64,000 nucleotides of DNA from Morganella morganii (GTDB lineage: Bacteria > Pseudomonadota > Gammaproteobacteria > Enterobacterales > Enterobacteriaceae), in assembly GCF_019402645.1 (NCBI RefSeq), contig NZ_VKKS01000001.1, positions 1,699,592 to 1,763,591 on the forward strand, in the 5' to 3' direction. The notes under the pieces are model-generated. The model saw nothing but the letters and a program-made list of their open reading frames with translations, did not search any database and was not told where the DNA came from. The position numbers and the translations under genes are program-made. This document shows positions 56,630 to 64,000 of this stretch, one piece after another. Each line of letters starts with the position of its first letter. The first letter of the stretch is position 1.

Positions 56630-56658
56630 AAAGAGAGCGGGAATTCCCGCTCTCTTTG
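56630..56658. terminator. bidirectional terminator
   Basis: AAAGAGAGCGGGAATTCCCGCTCTCTTT hairpin placed exactly between the lipoprotein stop and the end of the small broken gene on the other strand. Confidence 0.85.
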
Positions 56659-56870
56659 TTATTTCAATAAGTTACAGGTACGGCCTTTATCTCCGGCAAC
56701 ACGCCCTTTCACCGCATCATCTTCCGGAAAGCAGACAGAAATTTTACGCATCGAATGCGCCTGCAAACGAGTAATACAACCTTGCTCAGGGCTGTTTTTT
56801 TAATCTCTGCGCCTTTGTTTCCCGTATTGCAGCCATCAGCGATACGGAGTTTAACTAATGGCATAAGCAT
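56659..56870 (-). pseudogene. small gene split by a frameshift at an A7 run
   Basis: On the minus strand an ORF starts ATGCTTATG (56870 or 56864) and reads MPLVKLRIADGCNTGNKGAE, then reaches ATT-A7-C. In that frame it continues as unlike sequence. A -1 shift at the A-run gives PEQGCITRLQAHSMRKISVC, FPEDDAVKGRV, AGDKGRTCNLLK and a stop at 56659, directly before the terminator. The combined product would be about 70 residues. Either a base was lost from an A8 tract, or slippage makes the full protein. No homolog recognised. Confidence 0.5.
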
Positions 56871-56991
56871 TATCCTGGATGATTTATCTAATATTATTTC
56901 CATAGAAAACGTGTATCCTGGAATGGTAGTTGTTTAAAACTATGTATTGTTATTTCAATCTATAACCTTAGATATTATTTGAATATGCCAT

Positions 56992-57023
56992 TAGCCTCTT
57001 TCACCTTAAGGGGCTTTTTTTTG
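56992..57023 (+). terminator. possible terminator
   Basis: AGCCTCTT ... AAGGGGCT imperfect stem followed by T8. No plus-strand gene of clear reality lies just upstream, so its role is uncertain. Confidence 0.4.
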
Positions 57024-57092
57024 CCTCTCCGCTTTAATCTCCCGCATTGCCCGCTTACAGGATTCAACGGCAGAAAAAAGATATAGCCACAT
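57006..57092 (-). CDS. possible 28-residue ORF
   Basis: MWLYLFSAVESCKRAMREIK then AERQKKAP: a short hydrophobic start and a basic amphipathic helix. It begins 14 nt after the neighbouring lipoprotein stop but without a clear ribosome site. It may be a remnant of a larger gene. Confidence 0.2.
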   Translation of the reverse strand: MWLYLFSAVESCKRAMREIKAERQKKAP

Positions 57093-57106
57093 AGTTTTTG
57101 CCGGCA

Positions 57107-57364
57107 CTATCTTCCGTTCTGTTTCACCCTGCCAGGAATAGTTTTCATCTGGTACATTCGGTTGAAGTCGTCATCGTTTCTGTCGAGAAAGCAGTCAGTG
57201 CGCTCAGATTGGTTTTTTATCCGGTTACATTTTCGGGATATGTCAGCGCTCTTATCATGCATGGCTCTGACTTCTGCCTTTTCTGCCGGAGTTAATTCCC
57301 GGTAATTTTTCCCCTGGCATCCGGCGAGAAGTAATGGCGTCAGTAGTAATAAAGTGTATTTCAT
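57107..57364 (-). CDS. small lipoprotein
   Basis: Predicted 85 residues. Lipobox LLLAGC with Cys16 after a short hydrophobic signal (MKYTLLLLTPLLLAGCQGKN). The mature part is short, helical and charged with a Cys pair (SRKCNRIKNQSERTDCFLDR) that could form a disulfide. No family recognised. The Gln after the lipid Cys favours outer-membrane retention. Confidence 0.6.
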   Translation of the reverse strand: MKYTLLLLTPLLLAGCQGKNYRELTPAEKAEVRAMHDKSADISRKCNRIKNQSERTDCFLDRNDDDFNRMYQMKTIPGRVKQNGR

Positions 57365-57427
57365 ATTTTTGCTTTGGTTAAAGTTTGCAGGCAGCGAATA
57401 TTAATCTATAAGTGATGAAAAAGAAAT

Positions 57428-57736
57428 TTAACATGATAAATCAAGAGGGCCATCACCTGCCGCACAGGCAGAAATTGACACCAGTGTAGCGGCTATGCCT
57501 GCCAGCGCAGCCAACACTGGATTTCCTGTTATCAAAGCAGCAAACTTAGAAAACGCTTTCCGCATCAGTGCAAATGAAGCTTCAGACGCTTTGCCGGGGC
57601 CACCAGCAATGCCTTTAAGCAGGTTAAGAGTAAGTAGTGCTGGGCTTGTTAAGAGACTCTGTCCAAAACTAAATATCAGCTTACCAATAGTGCTAAACGC
57701 CCCGGTAACCTTACCCGCACCACGGATCAAAGTGAT
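57428..57736 (-). pseudogene. phage tail tape-measure protein fragment
   Basis: About 100 residues open on the minus strand from a junction near 57736 (in-frame TAA just upstream) to a stop at 57428. The sequence GAGKVTGAFSTIGKLIFSFG, LLTSPALLTLNLLKGIAGG and hydrophobic GNPVLAALAGIAATLVSIS looks like the middle of a P2-type tail tape-measure protein. The usual protein has many hundreds of residues, so this is a remnant. It abuts an integrase remnant on the other strand. Confidence 0.5.
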
Positions 57737-58186
57737 TTACTAAAAATACGCAATAACCTGCTGACCTCCCATCAGTTACCAAATAGAACCGACAGGGTTA
57801 TCCATCTTGTCGACGCTGCATTCGATTGCCTGAAAAACCAAGCGGCACACACAAAATTCACTCAACAGATTGATGTCACTGTCAGCACCAGAGAGTTCAA
57901 AAAGTTCAGAACAGACCAGTGCACTTTTGTGTTTCAACCATCCCCGGTCGGCGTTAATGGCTGCGATGTTAAATGGATGCTGAGTGCCGGAACAAATCCG
58001 GCATTCATAGCGACACAAATGGGACATGCTTCATCAAAGATGGTTCACGGTGTTTATGGTGCCCGGATGCCTGAGAACGACCAAGACCAAATTTCACTCC
58101 TGAACAAAAAATTGAGTAATTTTGTCCCCTGTGTGTCCCGGGGTAACAACAAAAACCATTTAATTCGTTTAATTTCAATCGGTTAA
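57731..58186 (+). pseudogene. tyrosine integrase remnant with internal deletion
   Basis: One open frame on the plus strand without a proper start. First part: LPNRTDRVIHLVDAAFDCLK, VTVSTREFKKFRTDQCTFVF, as in phage integrases of the DUF3596 arm-domain type. Then it jumps to the C-terminal catalytic part WMLSAGTNPAFIATQMGHAS, SKMVHGVYGARMPEN, holding the second His and the Tyr. The segment between, including the H-x-x-R box, is missing, so the protein cannot be active. It ends 6 nt before fliE (minus strand). This marks an old prophage insertion in the flagellar locus. Confidence 0.75.
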
Positions 58187-58191
58187 CACTA

Positions 58192-58503
58192 TCACACCGG
58201 CATTGACATAATCTCCTGGTAAGCAGCCACCAGTTTGTTACGCACCTGAATACCCATTTGCAGGCTCAGGCTCGCTTTCTGCATATCCACCATCACATCA
58301 TTAAGGGAAATATCCGCTTTGCCGAGTGTGAAATCTTCCGTTTTTTTTGCTGAATTAACGCGGGTGGTATTGATCTCATTGACTGCTGAGATCAGGTGAT
58401 CACCAAACCCCGGTGCATCAACGACCGGTTTCGTCTGGCTTGCTGCCTGTGCTGCTGTTACATTCAGCTGGGAGACGACTCCCTCAATTGCCTGAATTGT
58501 CAT
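58192..58503 (-). CDS. fliE: FliE basal-body hook protein
   Basis: Predicted 103 residues from ATG 58503 (MTIQAIEGVVSQLN). The C-terminal FliE core TEDFTLGKADISLNDVMVDM, MQKASLSLQMGIQVRNKLV, AAYQEIMSMPV is complete. FliE joins the MS ring to the rod. It is transcribed away from fliF, as in E. coli. The integrase remnant ends just downstream, and the gene itself is intact. Confidence 0.95.
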   Translation of the reverse strand: MTIQAIEGVVSQLNVTAAQAASQTKPVVDAPGFGDHLISAVNEINTTRVNSAKKTEDFTLGKADISLNDVMVDMQKASLSLQMGIQVRNKLVAAYQEIMSMPV

Positions 58504-58777
58504 GTTTTTTCTTCCGTTAACAGGGATAAATGTGTACTCCGGAAACCACTTTCTGCTGAAAAAGGCACCGGTCACATCCTATTGCCTGCATACCCTAACA
58601 CACCCTTTTTAACTTGAAGCCCGTAAATAACACCAAAATCACAGGCTGATTCTGTCATTAGATTTGTGATTTGCAGGGAATAATAGCAACGTAAAAAAGT
58701 GACGTTACAAAGAGGGAAATTACGTTGTTTCGCCAAAACTATTTTCACCCGTCAAATCTGCAAGGCAGGGAATGTAT

Positions 58778-60487
58778 ATGAGTGCCGCACCACAAGACAC
58801 CGGAGATACCAAAAAGGGATTCGCCCTGATTATTGACCGTATTAAGGCTGATCCGAAAGTTCCGCTGATGGTCGCCGGCGCTGCTGCAATCGCCGTTATT
58901 GTTGCACTGTTTCTCTGGATGCGCAGCCCGGATTACCGCGTTCTGCTCAGTAACCTGAGTGCCAAAGATGGCGGCGATATTGTCGGTCAGCTGACACAGA
59001 TGAATGTGCCTTACCAGATCGCGGATAACGGCAGTGCTATTCTGGTACCTGCTGATAAAGTGCATGAGCTGCGTCTGAAACTGGCACAGGCCGGTCTGCC
59101 GAAAGGCGGTAATACCGGTTTTGAACTGCTGGATAAAGAGCAGTTCGGTATCAGTCAGTTCAGTGAGCAGGTGAACTACCAGCGTGCCCTCGAAGGGGAA
59201 CTGTCACGCACCATCGAATCACTCAGCCCGGTGCAGACCGCGCGGGTGCATCTTGCCATTCCGAAACCGACCCTGTTTGTCCGTGAGCAGAAATCACCGA
59301 CAGCATCCGTCACCGTCGGACTGCTGCCGGGCCGCGCACTGGATGAAGGTCAGATCAGCGCGATTGTGCATATGGTTTCCGGCAGTGTGTCCGGATTAAC
59401 CTCATCCAACGTCATTATTGTTGACCAGGCCGGACGACTGCTGACAAACAATGATAACAGCCAGCAGTCTGTCAGCACGTCGCAGATGCGTCTGACTCAG
59501 GAAACCGAAGCGCGCCTCAAGCAGCGTATTGAAGACCTGCTCGCCCCGCTGGTCGGGCGTGCCAACGTGCAGGCTCAGGTGACCGCTCAGGTGGATTATT
59601 CCAAAATCGAGCAGACCGCCGAAGAATATAAACCAAACCAGCAGCCGGATTCAGCTGCTGTCCGCTCGCGTCAGAGCAGTCAGAGCCGGCAAAACAGTAA
59701 CGGCGGCCCGGGCGGCGTGCCGGGAGCGTTATCCAATCAGCCGGCCAGTGCCCCTTCCGCTCCTGTCGAAACAGCAAAAGCGGATGAAAAAGACACTAAA
59801 GATAATAAAAATCCTTCCCGTGCCGATAATAATCGTAACAGCAACATTAACTCGCAGAGTGATGAGACCACAAACTACGAAGTGGATCGCAAAATCAGTC
59901 ATACCCAGCGCCAGATTGGTGTGGTTGACCGTCTCTCTGTCGCGGTGATTATTAACTGGCTGCCGCAGAAGAAAGAAGACGGCAGTGAGGAAATGAAGCC
60001 GCTGCCGCCGGAAATGCTCAAAGAGATTGAATCACTGACACGCGAAGCGATGGGGTATTCCTCCGATCGCGGTGACAGCCTGAGCATCACCAACTCACGC
60101 TTTACCGATGAAGGTCAGCTGACCGAAGAGCCGTCTGTCTTCACAAGCCCGGTCATCATTGCGCAGGCACTGGAGTACGGCAAGATTCTGCTGTTGTTAC
60201 TGGTAGGCTGGCTGCTGTGGCGTAAAGGTATCAGACCGCAGTGGCAGCGCTACCGCAAAGCACAGCAGGCGGAAGCGGAAGCCCGTATGTTTAAGGCGAC
60301 TCAGTTGAAAGCTCCGCTCGTGGCTGATGATGTTATCAGTGACGACATGGACGAGAAAACCCGCCGCCGTCTGACCCGTCAGCGTGTCAGCGCCGAAATT
60401 CAGAGCCAGCGTATCCGTGAGATGGCGGATAAAGATCCGCAGGTTGTGGCAATGGTTATCAGTCAGTGGTTAGGAAAAGCACAATGA
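58778..60487 (+). CDS. fliF: FliF MS-ring protein
   Basis: Predicted 569 residues from ATG 58778 (GGCAGGGA upstream; ATG 58772 is too close to it). Two membrane helices ([20 protein letters not shown] near residue 40 and [18 protein letters not shown] near 460) flank the ring-building and beta-collar periplasmic domains. The linker (about 300-370) is Ser/Asn/Pro-rich. The cytoplasmic tail binds FliG. It is the base for flagellar assembly. Overlaps fliG (ATGA). Confidence 0.97.
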   Translation: MSAAPQDTGDTKKGFALIIDRIKADPKVPLMVAGAAAIAVIVALFLWMRSPDYRVLLSNLSAKDGGDIVGQLTQMNVPYQIADNGSAILVPADKVHELRLKLAQAGLPKGGNTGFELLDKEQFGISQFSEQVNYQRALEGELSRTIESLSPVQTARVHLAIPKPTLFVREQKSPTASVTVGLLPGRALDEGQISAIVHMVSGSVSGLTSSNVIIVDQAGRLLTNNDNSQQSVSTSQMRLTQETEARLKQRIEDLLAPLVGRANVQAQVTAQVDYSKIEQTAEEYKPNQQPDSAAVRSRQSSQSRQNSNGGPGGVPGALSNQPASAPSAPVETAKADEKDTKDNKNPSRADNNRNSNINSQSDETTNYEVDRKISHTQRQIGVVDRLSVAVIINWLPQKKEDGSEEMKPLPPEMLKEIESLTREAMGYSSDRGDSLSITNSRFTDEGQLTEEPSVFTSPVIIAQALEYGKILLLLLVGWLLWRKGIRPQWQRYRKAQQAEAEARMFKATQLKAPLVADDVISDDMDEKTRRRLTRQRVSAEIQSQRIREMADKDPQVVAMVISQWLGKAQ

Positions 60488-61476
60488 ATTTAAGCGGAAC
60501 AGAAAAGAGCGCCGTCATGCTGATGACGCTCGGTGAAGATCAGGCCGCCGAGGTCTTTAAACACCTTAATAATAAAGAAGTCCAGCAACTGAGTATGGCG
60601 GTGTCCAACATGCGCCAGGTCTCCAACTCCGAACTGGCGGAAGTCCTGACTGAGTTTGAGGAAGCAGCGATTCAGTACGCGGCGCTGAACATTAATACCA
60701 ATGATTATCTGCGTTCCGTGCTGGTCAAAGCGCTGGGTGAAGACCGTGCCGCCAGCCTGCTGGAAGATATCTTTGAGAAACACGAAAGTGCCTCCGGGAT
60801 CGAAAGCCTCAACTATATGGAGCCGCAGACTGTGGCCGATATTATCCGCGACGAGCATCCGCAGATTATCGCCACCATCCTGGTGCATTTAAAACGCAAC
60901 CTGGCCGCCGATGTACTGGAGCTGTTCGACGAACGCCAGCGCAACGATATCATGCTGCGTATCGCCACCTTCGGCGGTGTGCAGCCGGCGGCACTGGCGG
61001 AACTGACCGAAGTCCTCAACAACCTGCTGGACGGCCAGAACCTCAAGCGCAGCAAAATGGGTGGCGTAAGAACCGCAGCCGAAATCATCAACCTGATGAA
61101 AAGTCAGCAGGAAGAAGGTGTTATCGATGCAATGCGCGATTACGACGGCGAACTGGCACAGCGTATTATCGACGAAATGTTCCTGTTCGAGAACCTTATC
61201 GAAGTGGACAACCGCAGTATCCAGCGCATCCTCCAGGATGTTTCCAACGACTCGCTGGTTATTGCACTGAAAGGCTGTAACGAAGAGCTGCGCGAACACT
61301 TCCTGCGCAATATGTCGACCCGTGCAGCTGAGATTGTCCGTGATGATCTGGAATCCCGTTCGCCGGTGCGCATGTCACAGGTTGAGAATGAACAGAAATC
61401 GATTCTGCTGATTGTCCGCCGTCTGATGGAAACCGGCGAAATTGTGATTGGTGGTGGTGACGATGTCTATGTCTGA
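60484..61476 (+). CDS. fliG: FliG rotor/switch protein
   Basis: Predicted 330 residues from ATG 60484. FliG N, middle ([20 protein letters not shown], with the EHPQ motif) and C-terminal domains are present. The torque helix region includes [20 protein letters not shown] and [17 protein letters not shown] with conserved charged residues. It transmits stator force and switching signals to the MS ring. Overlaps fliF and fliH. Confidence 0.97.
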   Translation: MNLSGTEKSAVMLMTLGEDQAAEVFKHLNNKEVQQLSMAVSNMRQVSNSELAEVLTEFEEAAIQYAALNINTNDYLRSVLVKALGEDRAASLLEDIFEKHESASGIESLNYMEPQTVADIIRDEHPQIIATILVHLKRNLAADVLELFDERQRNDIMLRIATFGGVQPAALAELTEVLNNLLDGQNLKRSKMGGVRTAAEIINLMKSQQEEGVIDAMRDYDGELAQRIIDEMFLFENLIEVDNRSIQRILQDVSNDSLVIALKGCNEELREHFLRNMSTRAAEIVRDDLESRSPVRMSQVENEQKSILLIVRRLMETGEIVIGGGDDVYV

Positions 61477-62200
61477 TAAGGAAAACACCGGCCTGCCGTG
61501 GAAACGCTGGCAGCCGCGGGAGCTGAATCAGTGGGATCTCAATTCCTCTGTGCTCCCTGCCCTGTCTGATGAGCCGGAGCCGGAAAAAACCAAAGTTCCC
61601 TGCCTGGAACCGAAAGAGGTACTCGAGCAGATCAATCTGCTGGATAACCTGAAAGAAGAGGCGCAGCGCAGCGGTTTTCAGTCAGGCCATGAACAGGGAC
61701 AAAAAGCCGGTTATGACGCCGGATTTGCACAGGGTTTGCAGGATGGTGCTGAACAGGGGAGACAGCAGGTTCTGGCAGAACAGCAGCCGGTCACGGAAGC
61801 CTGGCAGAAACTGTTATCCGAATTCAGTTATTCACTCGACAGCTTTGACAGCGTGGTAACCACCAAACTGTTGCAGATTGCCCTGACCGCCGCCCGTCAG
61901 GTACTCGGTCAGCCTGCGGTATGTGACGGTACGGCGCTGCTGGAAGAGATCAGCCGCCTGCTTCAGCAAAAACCGCTGTTTGCCGGTCAGCCGGAGCTGC
62001 GGGTCAACCCCGCACATATTGAGATGCTGGAGCAGCATATCGGTACCCAGCTCAGCCTGAACGGCTGGCGTCTGGTGCCGGATCCTCAATTGCATGCGGG
62101 CGGATGCCGTGTGGTGGCCGATGACGGCGAGATCGATATGAGTGTCGCCACCCGCTGGCAGGAGCTGTGCCGGTTATACGCGCCGGAGACTTTATTATGA
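61469..62200 (+). CDS. fliH: FliH regulator of the export ATPase
   Basis: Predicted 243 residues from ATG 61469 ([14 protein letters not shown], matching the family start); ATG 61463 and GTG 61448 are in frame. The centre has the G-x3-G repeat helix typical of FliH ([29 protein letters not shown]). The C-terminal domain ([20 protein letters not shown]) binds FliI. It tethers FliI to the export gate. Overlaps fliG by 8 nt and fliI by 4 nt. Confidence 0.93.
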   Translation: MSDKENTGLPWKRWQPRELNQWDLNSSVLPALSDEPEPEKTKVPCLEPKEVLEQINLLDNLKEEAQRSGFQSGHEQGQKAGYDAGFAQGLQDGAEQGRQQVLAEQQPVTEAWQKLLSEFSYSLDSFDSVVTTKLLQIALTAARQVLGQPAVCDGTALLEEISRLLQQKPLFAGQPELRVNPAHIEMLEQHIGTQLSLNGWRLVPDPQLHAGGCRVVADDGEIDMSVATRWQELCRLYAPETLL

Positions 62201-63561
62201 CAGCCCGGATTGGCCGCTGGATAGGCGCGCTGGAAGGATTTGAATCCCGGATATCCGGCGTGGCGATGACCCGCCATTACGGGCGTCTGACAAAAATCAC
62301 CGGACTGGTGATGGAGGCCGAAGGCATCAAAATGCCGCTCGGTGCCACCTGTTTTATCGAGCGCGTGATCAACGGGAACACAGAAGAAGTCATCTGCGAA
62401 GTGGTCGGTTTTAACGGACCGCGTATGCTGCTGATGCCGCTGGCGGAGCTGGAAGGTATCGCGCCGGGAGCCCGCGTGTATGCGCAATCCACCGGAGCCG
62501 GCGGGCAGACCAGTCGTCTGCTGCCGCTGGGTGATGAGCTGCTCGGCCGTATCCTTGATGCGTCCGGCAACCCGCTGGACGGCAAAGGGCCGCTGGAGGC
62601 GAAAACCCGTGCTCCGCTTATCACGCCGCCGATCAACCCGCTGGAACGGTCGCCGATTAAAGATGTGCTGGATGTCGGTGTCCGAGCCATCAACGCCCTG
62701 CTGACGATCGGACGCGGTCAGCGTATGGGACTGTTTGCCGGTTCCGGTGTCGGGAAAAGTGTGCTGCTCGGTATGATGGCGCGTTTCACGCAGGCGGACA
62801 TTATTGTCGTCGGGCTGATTGGTGAGCGTGGCCGCGAAGTAAAAGATTTTATTGAGAATATCCTCGGTGCGGAAGGGCTAAAGCGCGCAGTGGTGGTGGC
62901 CGCGCCGGCAGACGTTTCCCCGCTGCTGCGGATGCAGGGTGCCTCCTATGCCACGCGGATCGCGGAATATTACCGTGACCTGGGTCGCAACGTGCTGTTA
63001 ATTATGGATTCACTGACCCGCTACAGTATGGCACAGCGTGAAATTGCGCTCGCCATCGGAGAACCGCCTGCCACAAAAGGCTATCCTCCGTCTGTGTTCG
63101 CAAAATTACCGGCGCTGGTCGAACGGGCCGGTAACGGCAAGAACGGCGGTTCTGTCACCGCGTTTTATACTGTTCTGACCGAAGGGGATGACCAGCAGGA
63201 TCCGATCGCTGACTCCGCGCGGGCAATTCTTGACGGACATATCGTGCTTTCACGTTCTCTGGCTGAATCCGGACACTACCCTGCTATCGATATTGAAGCC
63301 TCCATCAGCCGTGCCATGACCGAGCTGATTGAAAAAAGTCATTACCGGAAAATTCAGCGCTTTAAACAGCTGACTTCCGCTTACCAGCGTAACCGCGACC
63401 TGATTAATGTCGGTGCCTACGCAGCAGGCAGTGACCCGATGCTGGATGAGGCCATTCAGCTGTTTCCGTATATGGCGAAGTTTCTGCAACAGGATATCGA
63501 TGAACGCTGTGACTACCCGGCAGCCTGTGAGCAACTCAGTCAGGTGATACCGGACGCATAA
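62197..63561 (+). CDS. fliI: FliI flagellar export ATPase
   Basis: Predicted 454 residues from ATG 62197. F1-beta-like ATPase: Walker [33 protein letters not shown], Walker [21 protein letters not shown] and the export-ATPase box [19 protein letters not shown]. It unfolds and feeds export substrates with FliH and FliJ. Confidence 0.97.
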   Translation: MTARIGRWIGALEGFESRISGVAMTRHYGRLTKITGLVMEAEGIKMPLGATCFIERVINGNTEEVICEVVGFNGPRMLLMPLAELEGIAPGARVYAQSTGAGGQTSRLLPLGDELLGRILDASGNPLDGKGPLEAKTRAPLITPPINPLERSPIKDVLDVGVRAINALLTIGRGQRMGLFAGSGVGKSVLLGMMARFTQADIIVVGLIGERGREVKDFIENILGAEGLKRAVVVAAPADVSPLLRMQGASYATRIAEYYRDLGRNVLLIMDSLTRYSMAQREIALAIGEPPATKGYPPSVFAKLPALVERAGNGKNGGSVTAFYTVLTEGDDQQDPIADSARAILDGHIVLSRSLAESGHYPAIDIEASISRAMTELIEKSHYRKIQRFKQLTSAYQRNRDLINVGAYAAGSDPMLDEAIQLFPYMAKFLQQDIDERCDYPAACEQLSQVIPDA

Positions 63562-63572
63562 CGAGGTCATCA

Positions 63573-64000
63573 ATGTCAAATACGCATGCACTCACCACAC
63601 TGTTAAATCTGGCCGAAGAAGCCGCCGAAGAGGCCGCTAAAGTACTGGCTCAGGTTCGTCAGACACACACGCAGATGAGTCAGCAGCTGACTATGCTGGA
63701 AAATTATCAGTCGGATTACCGGAAGAAACTGAACCAGACACTGTATACCGGGATGGCTGCCGATAAATGGCAGAATTATCAGCAGTTTCTGGTCACGCTC
63801 GAGCTGACTATTGAACAGCAGCAGAACCAGCTGACACTGTGGGAGCAGCGCGTCAGTGATGCCAACCGCCACTGGCAGGAAAAACAGCAGCGCGTCAATG
63901 CCTTCGACACCCTGATCCGCCGTGCGGATCATGCAAAAAACCAACGACAAAACCGGCTGGAGCAAAAGCAGATGGATGAGTTTGCCCAGCGTGCGACTTT
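63573..64000 (+). CDS. fliJ: FliJ export chaperone/stalk (3' end outside window)
   Basis: Starts at ATG 63573 after ACGAGGTCATCA. The 142 residues visible form a continuous charged, Gln-rich coiled coil (MSNTHALTTLLNLAEEAAEE, AKVLAQVRQTHTQMSQQLTM, RQNRLEQKQMDEFAQRA). FliJ acts as the gamma-like stalk of the FliI ring and recycles chaperones. Compared with the 147-residue E. coli protein only a few residues are missing at the right edge. Confidence 0.9.
   Translation, partial: MSNTHALTTLLNLAEEAAEEAAKVLAQVRQTHTQMSQQLTMLENYQSDYRKKLNQTLYTGMAADKWQNYQQFLVTLELTIEQQQNQLTLWEQRVSDANRHWQEKQQRVNAFDTLIRRADHAKNQRQNRLEQKQMDEFAQRAT

Overview
The window looks like a chromosomal contig from a gammaproteobacterium of the order Enterobacterales, family Morganellaceae, most likely Morganella. 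The basis is the moderate GC of the core genes, three tandem flagellin genes, GyrA with Glu87, and an Enterobacterales gene order (rcsDB/rcsC, gyrA, ubiG, nrdAB-yfaE; putPA; fliZA-fliC-fliDST ... fliE-fliFGHIJ). The genus is inferred from composition and recalled protein similarity; no search was run.

Region 1 (1-8403) is the integrase-proximal end of a lambdoid prophage or related integrative element whose other end lies off the left edge. All genes read rightwards as one leftward-operon-like unit: a broken pentapeptide-repeat gene, small accessory genes, RecT annealase plus YqaJ/lambda-Exo-type nuclease, an ASCH-like protein, a PAPS-reductase-like protein, a NinX-like protein, an excisionase-like protein and a tyrosine integrase. 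The integrase abuts a tRNA-Ser/tRNA-Thr operon, and the tRNA-Thr 3' end is the probable attachment site.

Region 2 (8400-34260) is core genome: the Rcs phosphorelay (rcsD, rcsB, convergent rcsC), gyrA, ubiG, nrdA-nrdB-yfaE with DnaA- and NrdR-type sites, tyrP with TyrR-type boxes, a metC-like gene, a tightly overlapping phospholipid operon (acyltransferase, CdsA-like, histidine phosphatase) preceded by a small ORF, a polar amino-acid ABC transporter, divergent ade/adeQ for adenine use, and a DUF2007 gene.

Region 3 (34260-38990) is visibly AT-richer. It carries a phosphoethanolamine transferase and a family-2 glycosyltransferase (surface glycan modification, probably acquired), then a secreted TPR-like protein and a DUF1883 protein.

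Region 4 (38990-46480) is amino-acid uptake and catabolism: cycA, and divergent putP/putA with clustered PutA half-sites and a CRP site between them.

Region 5 (46500-64000) is the flagellar locus: fliZ-fliA, three mosaic flagellin genes each with a sigma-28-type promoter, fliDST, an insert (two crcB fluoride channels, a membrane protein, lipoproteins, a frameshifted small gene and a decayed prophage scar with tape-measure and integrase fragments), then fliE and fliFGHIJ, with fliJ cut by the right edge. RcsB and FliZ are both known flagellar regulators in enterobacteria, so the Rcs and flagellar parts of the window are probably linked functionally.
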